The position numbers and the translations under genes are program-made. Below are positions 52,955-64,000 of a stretch of DNA of 64,000 nucleotides, piece after piece. How positions within the stretch are numbered: position 1 is the stretch's first letter; the number at the start of each line of letters is the position of its first letter. Source of the DNA: Chaenocephalus aceratus (Eukaryota > Chordata > Actinopteri > Perciformes > Channichthyidae); the NCBI GenBank assembly GCA_023974075.1, contig JAMFTG010000073.1, forward strand, positions 1-64,000, written 5' to 3'. Below the pieces are notes generated by a model. That model did no database searches and was not told the origin of the DNA. It saw only the letters and a program-made list of their open reading frames with translations.

Positions 52955-53820
52955 CATCCTGTTGAGCAGAATCTACAGTTTCCAGTATTTTCCGTTTCGT
53001 AAAATGATAAAATACGGCGAAGATATTAAAATATGTGCTTCCATTATTCATACTTCTGAAATATATCTGTATTAACTTTATATCATCGTATGTCCGTGTT
53101 TATTGGTTTTTTTGCATGAAACAAAGACTGGCATATAGTTTCAAGCCAGTATTTTCGACAGAAATACACATATACATCCTGTTGAGCAGGATCTACAGTT
53201 TCCAGTATTTTCCGTTTCGTAAAATGATCAAATATGGCGAAGATATTCAAATATGTGCTTCCATATTTCATACTTTTGAAATGTATTAACTTTATATCAT
53301 CGTATCTCCGTGTTTACTGGGTCATTTTGCATGAAACAAAGACTGGGATATAGTTTCAAGCCAGTACTTTCGACAGAAATACACATATACATCCTGTTGA
53401 GCAGGATCTACAGTTTCCAGTATTTTCCGTTTCGTAAAATGATCAAATATGGCGAAGATATTCAAATATGTGCTTCCATATTTCATACTTTTGAAATGTA
53501 TTAACCTTTATATCATCGTAGTCCGTGTTTATTGGGTATTTTTGCATGAAACAAAGACTGGCATATAGTTTCAAGCCAGTACTTTTCGACAGAAAATACC
53601 ATATACATCCTGTTGAGCAGGATCTACAGTTTCCAGTATTTTCCGTTTCGTAAAATGATCAAATATGGCGAAGATATTCAATATGTGCTTCCATATTTTC
53701 ATACTTTTGAAATGTATTAAACTTTATATCATCGTATCTCCGTGTTTTACTGGGTCATTTTGCATGAAACAAAGACTGGGATATAGTTTCAAGCCAGTAC
53801 TTTCGACAGAAACACACGAC
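52955..53820. repeat. ~216-bp tandem array (4 units)
   Basis: CATCCTGTTGAGCAG starts units at 52955, 53175, 53390 and 53606 (spacing 220, 215, 216). Units contain TTTTCCGTTTCGTAAAATGATCAAATATGG and TTTCAAGCCAGTA. The open frames that repeat over it are periodic and not taken as genes. Confidence 0.92.
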
Positions 53821-53898
53821 AATGTTGTCCGGACTGTTGTTTTTATGCCGCACCGGCTTGAACAGGTCATGTGATCTGATCACGCCGGCGTGACGGTC

Positions 53899-53914
53899 GA
53901 CTCCAAAGGGTTAA
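53899..53914. mobile_element. piggyBac-type terminus plus TTAA
   Basis: GACTCCAAAGGG then TTAA resembles the right end at 25981-25996 (GACTCCAGAGGG TTAA). It is preceded by CACGCCGGCGTGACGGTC. The matching opposite end was not found, so the element is incomplete or rearranged. Confidence 0.5.
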
Positions 53915-54169
53915 TATTAAATACATATAAGTATTTTTACAACCTTGTATTTAGAAATTACTCTGTTGTAATTAATTGATGCATACATGTGTTCATCCAT
54001 TCAATGTGGCATCTGCTATAATGGGGTTAATGTATGATATTACTTAATAATACAATACATTATAATATATGATATGATAATTACATTTTAGTTTTATTCA
54101 TTTCTTATTTCATAGTTTCTCATTATTATTATTATTTTTTATCGCTCATCTTATTTTTGATTTTATTAA

Positions 54170-54285
54170 TCTGTGTGAATCTGTGCTGTCCTGTTTTTTC
54201 ACTCTCACCCTGTTGCTGTTTGAACTACTGAATTTCCCCACGGGATTAATAAAGGTCCATCTTATCTTGTCTTAATGTATAAGTT
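54170..54285 (+). mobile_element. LINE 3' tail
   Basis: GAATTTCCCCACGGGATTAATAAAGG with a TCTTA-type tail, a common fish CR1-group LINE 3' end. The following 54286-55180 is unidentified. Confidence 0.5.
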
Positions 54286-55189
54286 GATTTACTTTCAATC
54301 TACTGTTACAATATTACAGGAAATATACTGCATAAAGCAAACTATATACTTTATTTGATCTAAAATATTGATGTTTCTACAACACCCATTGTGTATTTTG
54401 TGAATGAAGCGCCATCTCATGGTTAAATCCTGTAATTGAACAAATGGGGAAATTGGGCAACGCCCTCTAGCAATTTGGCAACACCCCCAGCCACTGGCAT
54501 CCGCTGGGCTTTTGACTGGGACACACCCATTTGAGTCTGATCTGGAGTGCTACATCTGTATATACTACAGACGGTCAACTTGAAAAATCGCTCGCAAATT
54601 GTTAACGATGGCGAGCCGCTTTAAAGTACACACGTAGTACGAGGAACTTAGCGACGCACATAAAGGCGACATGGGGTCTGCGGCTGAAAAAGAGAAAACC
54701 TGAAAGTTAGACATGAGTTAAATCACTCAGTGAGGTGTTCTGTCAGAGAGAGTGGTGTTTAGTTTACAGCAGCCTGTGACGGCCAATAATAATTTAAATG
54801 TCTTCCTTACTGTAAGAAGTTATGAAATACCTGTTTGTTGAAAGGTTATTTGTATTCTTTATTGTTCATATAGAACCCCCTGCTTTCTGATCACTGGTGA
54901 GTTAGCCTATGAATGAGTGTTAAGCACATCAGGCTGGCAGCTGTATGGGCATTGCACTATGGTAGCTGTATTTGCACATTGTTAATCATGAGCAATGCAT
55001 CCTTACATTGTTTAACTGTGAGGTGTTATACAATTGTTCTGTAGCGTACTCTGGAGAGCTTTTAAAGGTAAAAAAATAAACGGCATGATGGATGTGCAGT
55101 ACCAAATATGTAAAGCACTTTTTTGTTAATGTATGATTTGCTGCATATAAGGAATAAAACAAAAATCCTCTGTCGTACCATATTGAAGT

Positions 55190-55401
55190 ATCATTATTTT
55201 TGCATCGTGTTGAATCGCATCGTATCGCACCGAATCGCATAATGTTTGAATCAATCGTATCGAACTGTATCGCAACAGGGTGAATCGTATCGTATCGCAT
55301 CGCCTGGTGTTTCAAATGTATCGTTAATGTATCGTATCGTGGCAACGTATCGAGATGCGCATTTGCATCGGCCTCAGTGATAGAGATGCACATCCCTAGT
55401 A
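55190..55401. mobile_element. hAT-like right end rich in GTATCG
   Basis: Many ATCGTATCG/GAATCG motifs end in GATAGAGATGCACATCCCTA, a terminus type of a fish hAT family. The left end was not located. Confidence 0.4.
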
Positions 55402-56329
55402 TGCGTGCATGAAAATATACCACACACCCAATTACAATTGCATGTTCAATTCACTACCCTGGAAGTTAATAAAGTTGTTAAAGTTGGAACAGCCTTGCAT
55501 GTCAGTCGCCGACACCTTCTTACAGAGGACAGGCTGCAGCACGACCCGTATATATTTGCACGCCGTTGTTCTCAACACATGTGTTTTTAACATTTTCAAC
55601 ATCGTGGATACATGCTCCCGGCAACACACGGAACGTCAACTTTGCCTCCTTATTACACTCAACCCTACTTTAGTGGGAACAATGATTTGGCGTCTTTGAT
55701 GCACACAGGAACAAAGGCAGATCATCCTCTGGCTGCAGCCTTGACCGGCCCTTGCTTTTGATCAAAGTCAATGCGGACATTTTCCTGTATTTGATGTTCT
55801 TGATTTGTGTGAGTTTTGGATAACGGCAATAGAGTGCCACGTGCATGAATCTTGGCATCACACTGCATTGGGCTGAGTACAGAGCACTTATTCTGCAAAA
55901 AGGAATCTGTTTTGTAGCTTTTATACATATTGAGTTAAAAAATAAATTACCCCAGCAAATTAGTATCGCACTCCCTAAATGTAGGTTCTCGAAGGCAAAT
56001 ACAAAGATACCAAAAAGAGGAATGGGGCCAAGAAAAATATGTTTAAAATGCTTTACATACAATAAAGCCCAACAACAACGCCACAATAAATAAGGTAACA
56101 CAAGAGGACGTTTCAAAACATGGCAATACATGGCAATACACAGATAAGAAGAACAGATAAAGACTTTACAAAACATAAAAGTGAGTGTTTCACTCAAAAA
56201 TGTATCTTGGTTTGGTAAATAAACTTGTCTTTAGTCCATTTTATTTTTCTATTCTATGCTATGTTTTCTTTGCTGTTCTACTTTGTTGTCACAGCATTGG
56301 ACAATCTTTGTCTGACATGTTAGGGTTTA
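55402..56329. other. No recognised feature
   Basis: A 175-codon minus-strand open frame (56197-55670) and an 82-codon plus-strand one (55845-56093) overlap. Neither shows a known domain. Confidence 0.3.
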
Positions 56330-56468
56330 TGAAAAGTTCAAACTGTCCATCAACATTGGCCCCTCTGTCGTGTCCTCGACTCAGACTGGAAGGAACCTAG
56401 GCGTTACCCTGTGCGACCAGCTGAACTTCAATGCTAACATCGCTGCTGAAACCAGATCCTGCGGATAC
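56330..56468 (+). mobile_element. L2-type LINE fragment (ORF part)
   Basis: The reading NLGVTLCDQLNFNANIAAETRS is the L2 segment between the RT palm and the AARVL region. It is interrupted at 56469; the L2 3' UTR resumes near 58040. Confidence 0.7.
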
Positions 56469-56577
56469 GTACCCCTACTGTCCCCTACTGACCCGTACTG
56501 ATTCCTTCTGTCCCCTGATGTCCCCTACTGACCCCTGCTGTCTCCTTCTGACCCCTACTGTCCTCTACTGGACAACT
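56469..56577. repeat. Minisatellite (CCCCTACTGTC-type), left block
   Basis: About ten variants of an 11-bp unit (CCCCTACTGAC/GTC). Confidence 0.9.
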
Positions 56578-57832
56578 GTGGCTGCGAGGGGGTGCGTTCG
56601 TCTTTCAACCAGAAGGTTGTGGTGTTCGATCCCAGCCCATGCAGTCAACATGTCGATGTATCCTTGGGCAAGATACTTAACCCTGAGTTTTCTTCCGATG
56701 GCATGGCCAACGGTGTGTGAATGTGTATGAATGTTTAGTTTCCTAGAGTAAGGTACATGGCTCTGTATGAATGGGTGTGAATGGGTGAACGACATGAAGT
56801 ATGTAAAAGCGCTTTGAGGGGTCTTAACTGTTAAGCCCGAAGGTCCCCGCCGGCGGGTACTTTAGTTTTTCTTTTCACGACACTGTGTCTCAGGGGATCT
56901 TAATATTTAAGAACCTATTAATGTGTTATACCAGATTAACGGGAATAATCTCAGCTAACTGACGATACAAACCATTTTTACCAAAACAAAACACAAGTCT
57001 CATAAGAAGCATCTAAATGACCCCTGAGCGAAAAAATGCTAACCTATTACTGCACCGATAATCACTCCTAGCTCCCTTATTACTTATCCTAGGTGCACAT
57101 CCAACACATCGTTTATGATCGCAAGGAGACACAGAATCTAACGGTGCCCACCTCAACACTGAAAGATACAAACTTGCGACGTTATCAACAAAAACGTACA
57201 TCAAAACAAGTGGCGCTAGGTAGCCCACAACGCTAACATGGCTTAACTCTGCCCCTCTGCTGCAAACTAGCATGCGCAGAGACGCCATCTTTTTTTTTAA
57301 ACATGAGTGTGTGCAGGACGATTTCCCTTGGATTCTATTGGCTCTAACGGTCAGAAAGAGATGTCACATGTCAACATCGAACAAGGGGGGCCAGAGATAT
57401 GGAAAATCCACCCAAGTGGCCCCAGAAGAGTTTTTTTTTGCTAAATCTGTCTAAAAAGGTCAAATATCACTTGTTTTGCATCAATCTTGATACAGGGTAC
57501 TTATTATATGTTGTACTGTGGATTCCTAAAGCTTGTAGTCTACTAACCCATCATCCAATGTTAGTTTTCACTATAAGTACAACATATTTTTTGGACGGAC
57601 ACTATAATTTACAGTTTTTCTTTAAATTAAAAAACATCTATATTGATTTTGACTTTTCTACATCCAACTCACAGGTTTATCATTACTTTGAGAAAAAAGA
57701 TTATTAGTTTAACCCTTTAGAAGGGAAGATATGGTCATTTGTTCTGGGAATGTCATTTTCGTGCCTGAAACCTGAAAAACAGGTTAAAGACTAGATAAAG
57801 CGCTATAAGTACAGTCCATTTACCATTTACCA
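56578..57832 (+). mobile_element. tRNA-like SINE, split by an insertion
   Basis: The head at 56578-56823 has a pol III B box (GTTCGATCCC, 56624-56633) and then the body ending AAAGCGCTTTGAGG. The tail at 57784-57832 (AAAGCGCTATAAGTACAGTC, then TTTACCA repeats) is the end of the same family. A 956-bp TTAA-flanked insert separates them. Confidence 0.65.
56828..57783. mobile_element. 956-bp TTAA-flanked insertion in the SINE
   Basis: TTAA occurs at 56824-56827 and 57784-57787, and removing the insert plus one TTAA restores the SINE. The ends (CTGTTAAGCCCG; complement of the right end CCTGTTTTTCAGG) share only a few bases. It may be a piggyBac- or Kolobok-type non-autonomous element. No transposase is seen. 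Confidence 0.6.
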
Positions 57833-57837
57833 TTACG

Positions 57838-58035
57838 ACCCCTACTGTCCTTTACTGACCCCTACTGTTCCCTACTGTCCTCTACTGACCCCTTCTGTCC
57901 TCTAGTGTCCGCTAATGTCCCCTACTGTCCCATTCTGTCCTCTACTGACCCCTACTGTCCCCTACTGTCCTCTACTGTCCCCTCCTGCCCCCTTATGTCC
58001 CCTTCTGCCCCCCTCCTGACCCCTACTGACCCCCT
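57838..58035. repeat. Minisatellite (CCCCTACTGTC-type), right block
   Basis: Continuation of the 56469-56577 minisatellite on the other side of the SINE. About 18 units with variants. Confidence 0.9.
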
Positions 58036-58039
58036 CCTT

Positions 58040-58228
58040 ATTGCTAAAAAAACCCTTGTTGAGTTAATTTAGGCCTTGTAACTGATTCACCAGCACTAAC
58101 TATGATCTTGCTTGAGTTTAATATATCTGCACTTTCCTTGTTGTTTGGAGTTTGATTCTTAATGGTTTTTGCACTTATTGTAAGTGGCTTTGGACAAAAG
58201 CATCAGCTAAATTATATGTAATGTAAAA
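58040..58228 (+). mobile_element. L2-type LINE 3' UTR and tail
   Basis: Ends TTGTAAGTGGCTTTGGACAA then AAGCATCAGCTAAAT and an ATGTA tail, the same end type as 38560-38603. Confidence 0.75.
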
Positions 58229-59548
58229 GAAACCTTCACTATATCGCCCACTCTGACTCTTTTATTCCCTGCTTTCCTATGTGAGCAAAGTCCCGCAAAG
58301 CCATTTTCTCATCAACTCTTACCAGAACATGGCAGCTGTGAAACACCCCAGTGAGTGTTAGAGTACAAACATGAGACATTGGTGAAGTAACTTTGTCTTG
58401 ACAGGCTAACGCTTAAGTAGAAGCCCCTGCTTTGTTCCCCTCTGCCTTAGTGCTAGCAGGCAGGGAGATGTCAGGCCCAGCTGTACCCTGACAGATGTAT
58501 TGAGATGTAATAGGCCTATCAGTGGCAACACCTACTTGTGTTATAAGGCCCTGTTGAGGAGTGATGGCTGATGTCCATTACTCGGCTGACAGTGGTGCTG
58601 GCGAGAATTTGCTGTGCTGTGACTCCAGAAATATCAACTTTGTGACTCTGACAAATGTGCAGGCAGCATCGCAACAGCCAGTTATCTCAGATATAAAAGC
58701 AGTCATGTAATTAGAGAACAAACAGAGGGAGAAATAGATAAATGTGTGAGGCAATCCAATACCAGAAGCTGAGATTGGCCTTTTATGAAAAACTGCTCCG
58801 CTTAGTCGTTTCCACCCCTGTATTATCCAGTTTTCAACTATTTCATATATTCAGTTCAATGTTTCTCTATTTGCAAATGACCTGGTTTTATTTTGAAGAT
58901 GAGGTTTGGTTAGATTTGATCATCATTTGTATTTGTCAAAAATGTTTTAAAGCATTTCCAAGTCCACCCATATGAAAGCAAGACTGACGCTGCAAAGAAG
59001 AAGACAAACATGCAGTGTGGCTGGGCATGTACCTAAAGGTAAGTGAGTGTGAGTTACAGATCTCCATAATGATGCACATGGTTTCACACCTTGCTAAATA
59101 ACCAACATGTATGATACATCTTTTCAGACCTGGATACATTTACTTTGACATAACAGTAATTATACCTGACATGTTGAACATGTACTTTGACAAACAAAAC
59201 ATGGTTTATTCTGAAGAAAACACATTACCACTTTACCATGTGCTTCTCTCCATCACAGCCAAATATAAATGATAAGTGCTTCCTGAATGTATGGTCACAT
59301 GACAACACTTCCCTAGATAAAGGGGGTGGGTCAACTTACCCACTGGCTCATCTTCCCACTCCCCCCTACAGGTGATGCTGATGGTAAAGTGATTAGTTGT
59401 GCAGATGTTTGGTTTAATACATCCTAGTTCAAAATATCTAATACTTATTAGAAGAATAAGTTCCCTGGTTTAGAGACTATCTGTGCATGTTGTCTATCAT
59501 TTGACGTCTAGACGGCTGCCCGATTTGCATCGTGCATGCGCGAGTCCA
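58229..59548. other. No recognised feature
   Basis: Non-coding. Short open frames without known domains. Confidence 0.4.
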
Positions 59549-60130
59549 CCTGCTCTGCTCTGTTGTGCTGCTGTAGCTGAGGCGTGGTTCCACCTGCTCT
59601 GCTCTGCTGTGCTGCTGTAGCTGAGGCTTGTTACAACCTGCTCTGCTCTGCTGTGCTGCTGTAGCTGAGGCCTGGTTCCACCTGCTCTGCTCTGCTGTGC
59701 TGTGCTGTGCTGCTGTAGCTGAGGCCTGGTTCCACCTGCTCTGCTCTGCTGTGCTGCTGTAGCTGAGGCTTGTTCCACCTGCTCTGCTCTGTTGTGCTGC
59801 TGTAGCTGAGGCCTGGTTCCACCTGCTCTGCTCTGCTGTGCTGCTGTAGCTGAGGCCTGGTTCCACCTTCTCTGCTCTGCTGTGCTGCTGTAGCTGAGGC
59901 CTGGTTCCACCTGCTCTGCTCTGTTGTGCTGCTGTAGCTGAGGCCTGGTTCCACCTGCTCTGCTCTGCTCTGCTGTGCTGCAGTAGCTGAGGCCTGGTTC
60001 CACCTTCTCTGCTCTGCTGCAGTAGCTGAGGCCTGGTTCCACCTTCTCTGCTCTGCTGTGCTGCTGTAGCTGAGGCCTGGTTCCACCTGCTCTGCTCTGC
60101 TGTGCTGCTGTTGCTGAGGCCTGGTTCCAC
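59549..60130. repeat. 45-bp minisatellite (about 13 units)
   Basis: Units of the type CCACCTGCTCTGCTCTGCTG then TGCTGCTGTAGCTGAGGCCTGGTT. The usual period is 45 bp, with length variants in the CTCTG run. As 45 is a multiple of three, all three minus-strand frames stay open for long stretches (up to 318 codons). Confidence 0.95.
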
Positions 60131-60439
60131 CTTGCTCCGGGAACAGCGTGGATACTGTTGTGCTGGACTGGGAGAATGGCGGGTGTCGTGTTTCTGCTGT
60201 GCCTTTTCTTGGCTGTGCTGGACAAGGAGAAGATCGCTAGTCATCCTGAAAAATCTACTGGATTCGGGTATGTTCTGCCGCCCGTAGTGGACATCCCCTG
60301 TACAGTTTCGGAGGTGTTGCACAAACAATTGCTGGTTGCACTGTCGCGGACATTCATTTCGGAAAATGTTTGTCTTTCTCACATGCCTGCCACGATGGTC
60401 TTTCAGAATTGTTTTTTTAAACTCTAATCTCACTTTCGC

Positions 60440-63400
60440 GAAGTTTTGCTGGTGACTCTAGAACAGCTGACAATATATGTGTGTTGATTAAGAGAAAAAG
60501 GTGCTTGGTATTTTTATTGTTGTTACTATCAGGAAATGTACAGCCAAATCCAGGTCCACCTAGCAGTATTAGTCAAATAGCTACTCCTGCTGATTTTATA
60601 TCTAGATCTGGGCTAGGTTTAATTAATTTAAATGTGCGTAGTCTGTTACCTAAATTAGATTTTGTCCGTATTTGGGTGAGTTCGACTGATGCTGATGTCA
60701 TTGTCTTATCAGAAACGTGGCTAGATAAATCCATTTTGGCCTCTGACATTTACATAAATGGTTACAGTGTATATCGTACTGACCGGGCTAAAAAAGGTGG
60801 TGGCGTTGCCATTTATGTGAAAAATAAGTTTTGTGTAACCAATATGGTTTCCAAATCTGTTAGTAAACAGCTAGAATGTTTAGTCTTGAATATTGAGGTA
60901 ACAAAGGGTCAACAGGTCATAGTGGTGGGCTGCTACAGGGCCCCTTCGGTTGTCAAGGACTCTTTATCGTCATTGGCAAAACTGTTATCACAACTTTCCT
61001 ACAAGGAAAATAGTGCTGCTTGGTGATTTTAATTGGGACTGGTTAACTTCTGTGTCAGAGGATTTTAAAAACCTGTGTACCTCTTTGAATTTTACCCAGA
61101 TTATAGACAGTCCTACTCGCCCAAATATTAAGTCCCCAAATCAATCTTCCTTAATTGATCTAATTTTAACAAATGTTCCACATAAATACTCATCTGTGGG
61201 AGTATTTGCTAATGATGTGAGTGACCACTGTGTTGTAGCCACAATTAGGGACACTAAGGTCCAAAAGGTTAAACCACGTATCATCACAAAGAGAGACAAA
61301 AAAACACTTTGTGGAGCAGGGTTTTTTACATGATCTGTTTGATTTTGATTGGGGTAAAATCAATCTGTGTGCTGATGTAGAAACTGCATGGTCTTATTTT
61401 TATCTTGGTTTTATGAAAATTATAGATAGACATGCACCTCTGCGTACATTTAGAGTGAAGGGACGAAACAATCCCTGGTTTTCTGCTAAGCTGTCCAGTC
61501 TACTTCATGAGAGAAATAATGCTTGGGCTAAGGCTAGGAAATCAGGCTCAGAGGTAGAATGGCTACGTTTAGGCAGCTAAGAAATAGCTTCAAATCTCAA
61601 ATAAAAAGTGCTAAATCAAAGTACTATCTGTCGGTTACCACAGAAAACCTGAATAATCCTAGGAAATTTTGGAAAGCCATAAAATCGATTTCCACTGGTG
61701 ATATCCCAAATGAGATACCTCCGTGCCTTACCACAGCATCTGGCACTATATCAGACAGGGCTACTATGCTCAATTGCTTTAATAAGCATTTTGTGTCTTG
61801 TGGCTCTGTTTGATTCTGTCACTGACTGTACTTCTGCTTCTGTGAACGCTCCAATCCGTGACTCTGAACAATGTGGTCTGGAAACACTTTCAGTTTTACT
61901 CCTTTAACTATTGGTATTGTTCATGAAGCATTATCCAAGTTAGATCATAGGAAACTGGCTGGCCCGGACAACTTGGAACCTTTCTTTTTAAAGATAGCTG
62001 CATATTTTATTGCTCCACCTCTTACTTCTCTTTTTAACCTCTCCCTCAGCACAAATACAATTCCAAAAGTATGGAAATCTGCTTATGTCTTGCCTTTACT
62101 GAAAGGAGGGGAGGCAACTATTTTAAATAACTATAGGCCAATCTCTAAATTGTCAGTTCTGGCTAAGGTGCTCGAACGACTTGTGAGTGAATAAGTAAAG
62201 GAGTTTTTATCTATAAATGATATCCTGTCTAAACATCAGTCAGGATTCAGAAAGAAACACAGCACCATCACTGCGACAATGAAAGTGGTAAATGACATTA
62301 CTAGTATTTTAGATAATAAGCAGAGTTGTGCAGCTCTGTTTATTGACCTTTCCAAAGCGTTTGACACCGTTGATCATCGCATCTTAAAGCAGAGGCTACT
62401 CAGTATTGGCATATCCAGCCATGCAGTGGGGTGGTTTGTGAACTACCTCTCTGAAAGGTCCCAATGTGTTCATTTTGATGGACTGTCTTCTGAGTGGTTA
62501 AACATTTCTAATGGTGTACCACAAGGTTCTGTTTTAGGACCACTTTTATTCTCCATATATATTAACAGCGTAGGTGATAATGTGGATGAAGCTACTTAAC
62601 ATTTTTATGTGGATGATACTGTGATGTATTGTGCAGGTCCCTCCATTAAAGAGGCTGTTGTTAAATTACAGGCTGTTTTTAACACTATTCAAACTCAGCT
62701 CTCTGAATTAAAGCTTCTTTTAAATGTGGATAAAACCAAGGTAATGCTCTTTTCAAAAGCAAAAAAGACACCAGAGCCTGTTTTAGATATTGTAACTACG
62801 CAAGGAACAAAACTTGAAGTTGTTGCCTGTTACAAATACCTGGGTATCTAGCTTGATGATTGTCTCACTTTTAAACTTCATGTCAATAACCTGCTAAAAA
62901 AAACTGAGGGTTAGGCTAGGTTTCTTCTACAGGAACAAGTCCTGTTTCTCGCTTGAGGCCAGGAAAAGGCTAGTCACTGTTACCTTTTTACCTGTGCTGG
63001 ACTATGGGGATCTGATGTATATGAATGCACCTGCCAATTGCCTGGTCAAGTTAGATGCTGCGTATCACAGTGCACTAAGATTTGTGACAAACTGTAAAGC
63101 ATTAACCCATCACTGTACCCTGTATGCAAGGGCTGGTTTGCTTTCACTAACTGTACGGAGGCTCAGTCACTGCTACATTTTTATATACAAAGCCATGTTA
63201 GGGAAACTTCCATCTTATATCTGCTCCCTGATCTCTCGGAGAATTGTAAGTGGCTACTGCCTGAGATCGAATGCTGTGGTTTTATTACATGTGCCAACTG
63301 CTAGGACTGTCTTAGGGAAGACAGCTTTTAGATGTGCAGCTCCTCTGTCTTGGAATAGTCTGCAAATTTAAATGGAAACTGAACAATCTGGTGCCACTAA

Positions 63401-63615
63401 ATGTTTTTAAAGCTCGGTTGGATGCTACTCAATCGGAAGCTATTGGTACCTGTTTATGTGGATAATTATGTAAATGATGCTGTATGATGTCCTTTTGTTG
63501 TTCAATTTATGTTTTTATGTTTCATGTGGAACTACTTGAGCAGGTCTCCCTAGAAAAAGAGATCAATGATCTCAATGGGATTTATCTGTATAAATAAAGG
63601 TTTGAAATGAAATAA
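60440..63615 (+). mobile_element. CR1-group LINE, nearly full length, decayed
   Basis: Endonuclease, reverse transcriptase and 3' end are present in order. The 3' end reads GAGATCAATGATCTCAATGG then AATAAAGGTTTGAAATGAAA, a common fish LINE tail. The 5' end is uncertain. A 45-bp minisatellite and an 89-codon open frame (60158-60427, beginning with a hydrophobic signal-like stretch) lie just upstream and could belong to it. Confidence 0.8.
60481..63371 (+). pseudogene. CR1-group LINE endonuclease-reverse transcriptase with 2A-like start
   Basis: The first readable segment (from 60481; no ATG, frame open from 60421) is a Leu-rich stretch followed by SGNVQPNPGP, a 2A-like motif with NPGP at 60547-60558. 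The APE endonuclease follows: INLNVRSLLPKLD, DVIVLSETWLD, KGGGVAIYVK, LGDFNWDW near 61018, IDLILTN, and DVSDHCVVA near 61220. Reverse transcriptase blocks: KLAGPDNLEPFFL, LLKGGEATILNNYRPIS, FIDLSKAFDTVDH near 62341, GVPQGSVLGPLLF near 62515, and FYVDDTVMY near 62601. The C-terminal domain runs to 63371. Breaks are a frameshift near 61015-61030, one near 61300, stops at 62192, 62597 and 62849, and further frame changes near 62900-62990. Confidence 0.8.
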
Positions 63616-64000
63616 AATTAGACTTATTGGTTTCTCTTTGAAAAAATGTCAAACTCATGTTGGCACTCGGGATAGCAAAAGCCTTTAGGATATATCAGCT
63701 GAAGCCCATGCATATCCAAACCAAATGTCATCGAAATCCATCCAATAGTTGTTGAAACACTTTAGTCTCGACCAAAGTGGTTGAAAAATGTATCGAGACA
63801 GCCACTAGCATGATAAAAAATGAACAAACTCTAGAGCCTTCAAAACAACATAGCGCTTGTATTCTTATTCTTTCCAGCTCTACTTTGACAAACAAACATT
63901 ACGTTTGCAAACAAAGAAAATATAGATTACAAACTTGAAAACATTATATTCGAAGGATACGGTTTGAAGAACATTAAATTAAAAAAGTTGGTGAAGGATT
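63616..64000. other. No recognised feature
   Basis: Non-coding to the window end. ACCAAATGTCATCGAAATCC-type sequence may be a short dispersed repeat, but no family is recognised. Confidence 0.3.

Noticed and set aside
56578..56660. A tRNA gene
   Set aside because: A pol III B-box is present, but there is no cloverleaf. The sequence continues into a SINE body and tail.
59477..60433. 318-codon minus-strand gene (EQSRWNQASATAAQQ repeats)
   Set aside because: All three minus frames are open over the 45-bp minisatellite, so openness carries no information.

Overview
The window reads as nuclear DNA of a ray-finned (teleost) fish. The basis is its interspersed repeats: LINEs of the L2/CR1 and Rex3 (RTE) type, a DIRS retrotransposon, endogenous-retrovirus LTRs, piggyBac, hAT-like, Harbinger-like and other TIR elements, and spliced genes with GT-AG introns. 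There are no bacterial genes or operons. Nearly all of the window is transposable elements nested in one another. Only one stretch (27.3-30.7 kb) looks like an ordinary host-type gene.

Region 0.4-21.3 kb is the most unusual part. An L2 LINE is split at about 1.7 kb and resumes at about 21.06 kb. Between the halves sit two head-to-tail copies (1721-11030 and 11037-21053) of a large element. It encodes a spliced protein with two zinc fingers, a basic/coiled-coil middle and a C-terminal tyrosine-recombinase domain (Arg473, Lys505, Arg578, His603, Tyr612 in copy 1). Every boundary (LINE/copy 1, copy 1/copy 2, copy 2/LINE) carries the same 6-bp sequence, GTAAGG or GTTAGG. That is the footprint expected if a circular element is integrated by recombination at a short core, as for Crypton-type elements. 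About three quarters of each copy is tandem arrays (129, about 245, 120, 231 and 159 bp units), many able to fold into hairpins. Copy 1 also carries a nested Rex3 LINE.

Region 21.3-26.3 kb holds an endogenous retrovirus remnant on the minus strand (3' LTR plus integrase end), then a CACTA-like repeat split by a 2.1-kb piggyBac element. A 281-bp MITE lies at 26.8 kb. Region 27.3-30.7 kb holds four minus-strand exons resembling the C-terminal part of fish SAMD3-like proteins, with a LINE tail and other repeats in the introns. Region 31.2-34.3 kb is an LTR fragment and a second Rex3. Region 34.3-38.0 kb is mostly unidentified AT-rich sequence with a long CT microsatellite.

Region 38.0-45.9 kb holds an L2 3' end and then a complete-length but decayed DIRS element on the minus strand: inverted terminal repeats, internal complementary region, reverse transcriptase, RNase H and tyrosine recombinase. 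Its RNase H region is split by a solo LTR with a 4-bp target duplication. Region 46-56 kb contains a Harbinger-like element, hAT-like ends, a 603-bp MITE, a last exon of an unidentified gene, and a decayed piggyBac with a 216-bp array. Region 56.3-58.2 kb is a four-level nest (L2, minisatellite, SINE, TTAA-flanked insert). Region 59.5-63.6 kb is a 45-bp minisatellite followed by a decayed CR1-group LINE whose ORF starts with a 2A-like NPGP motif.

All calls come from reading the sequence. Family names rest on recalled motifs, not on database searches.
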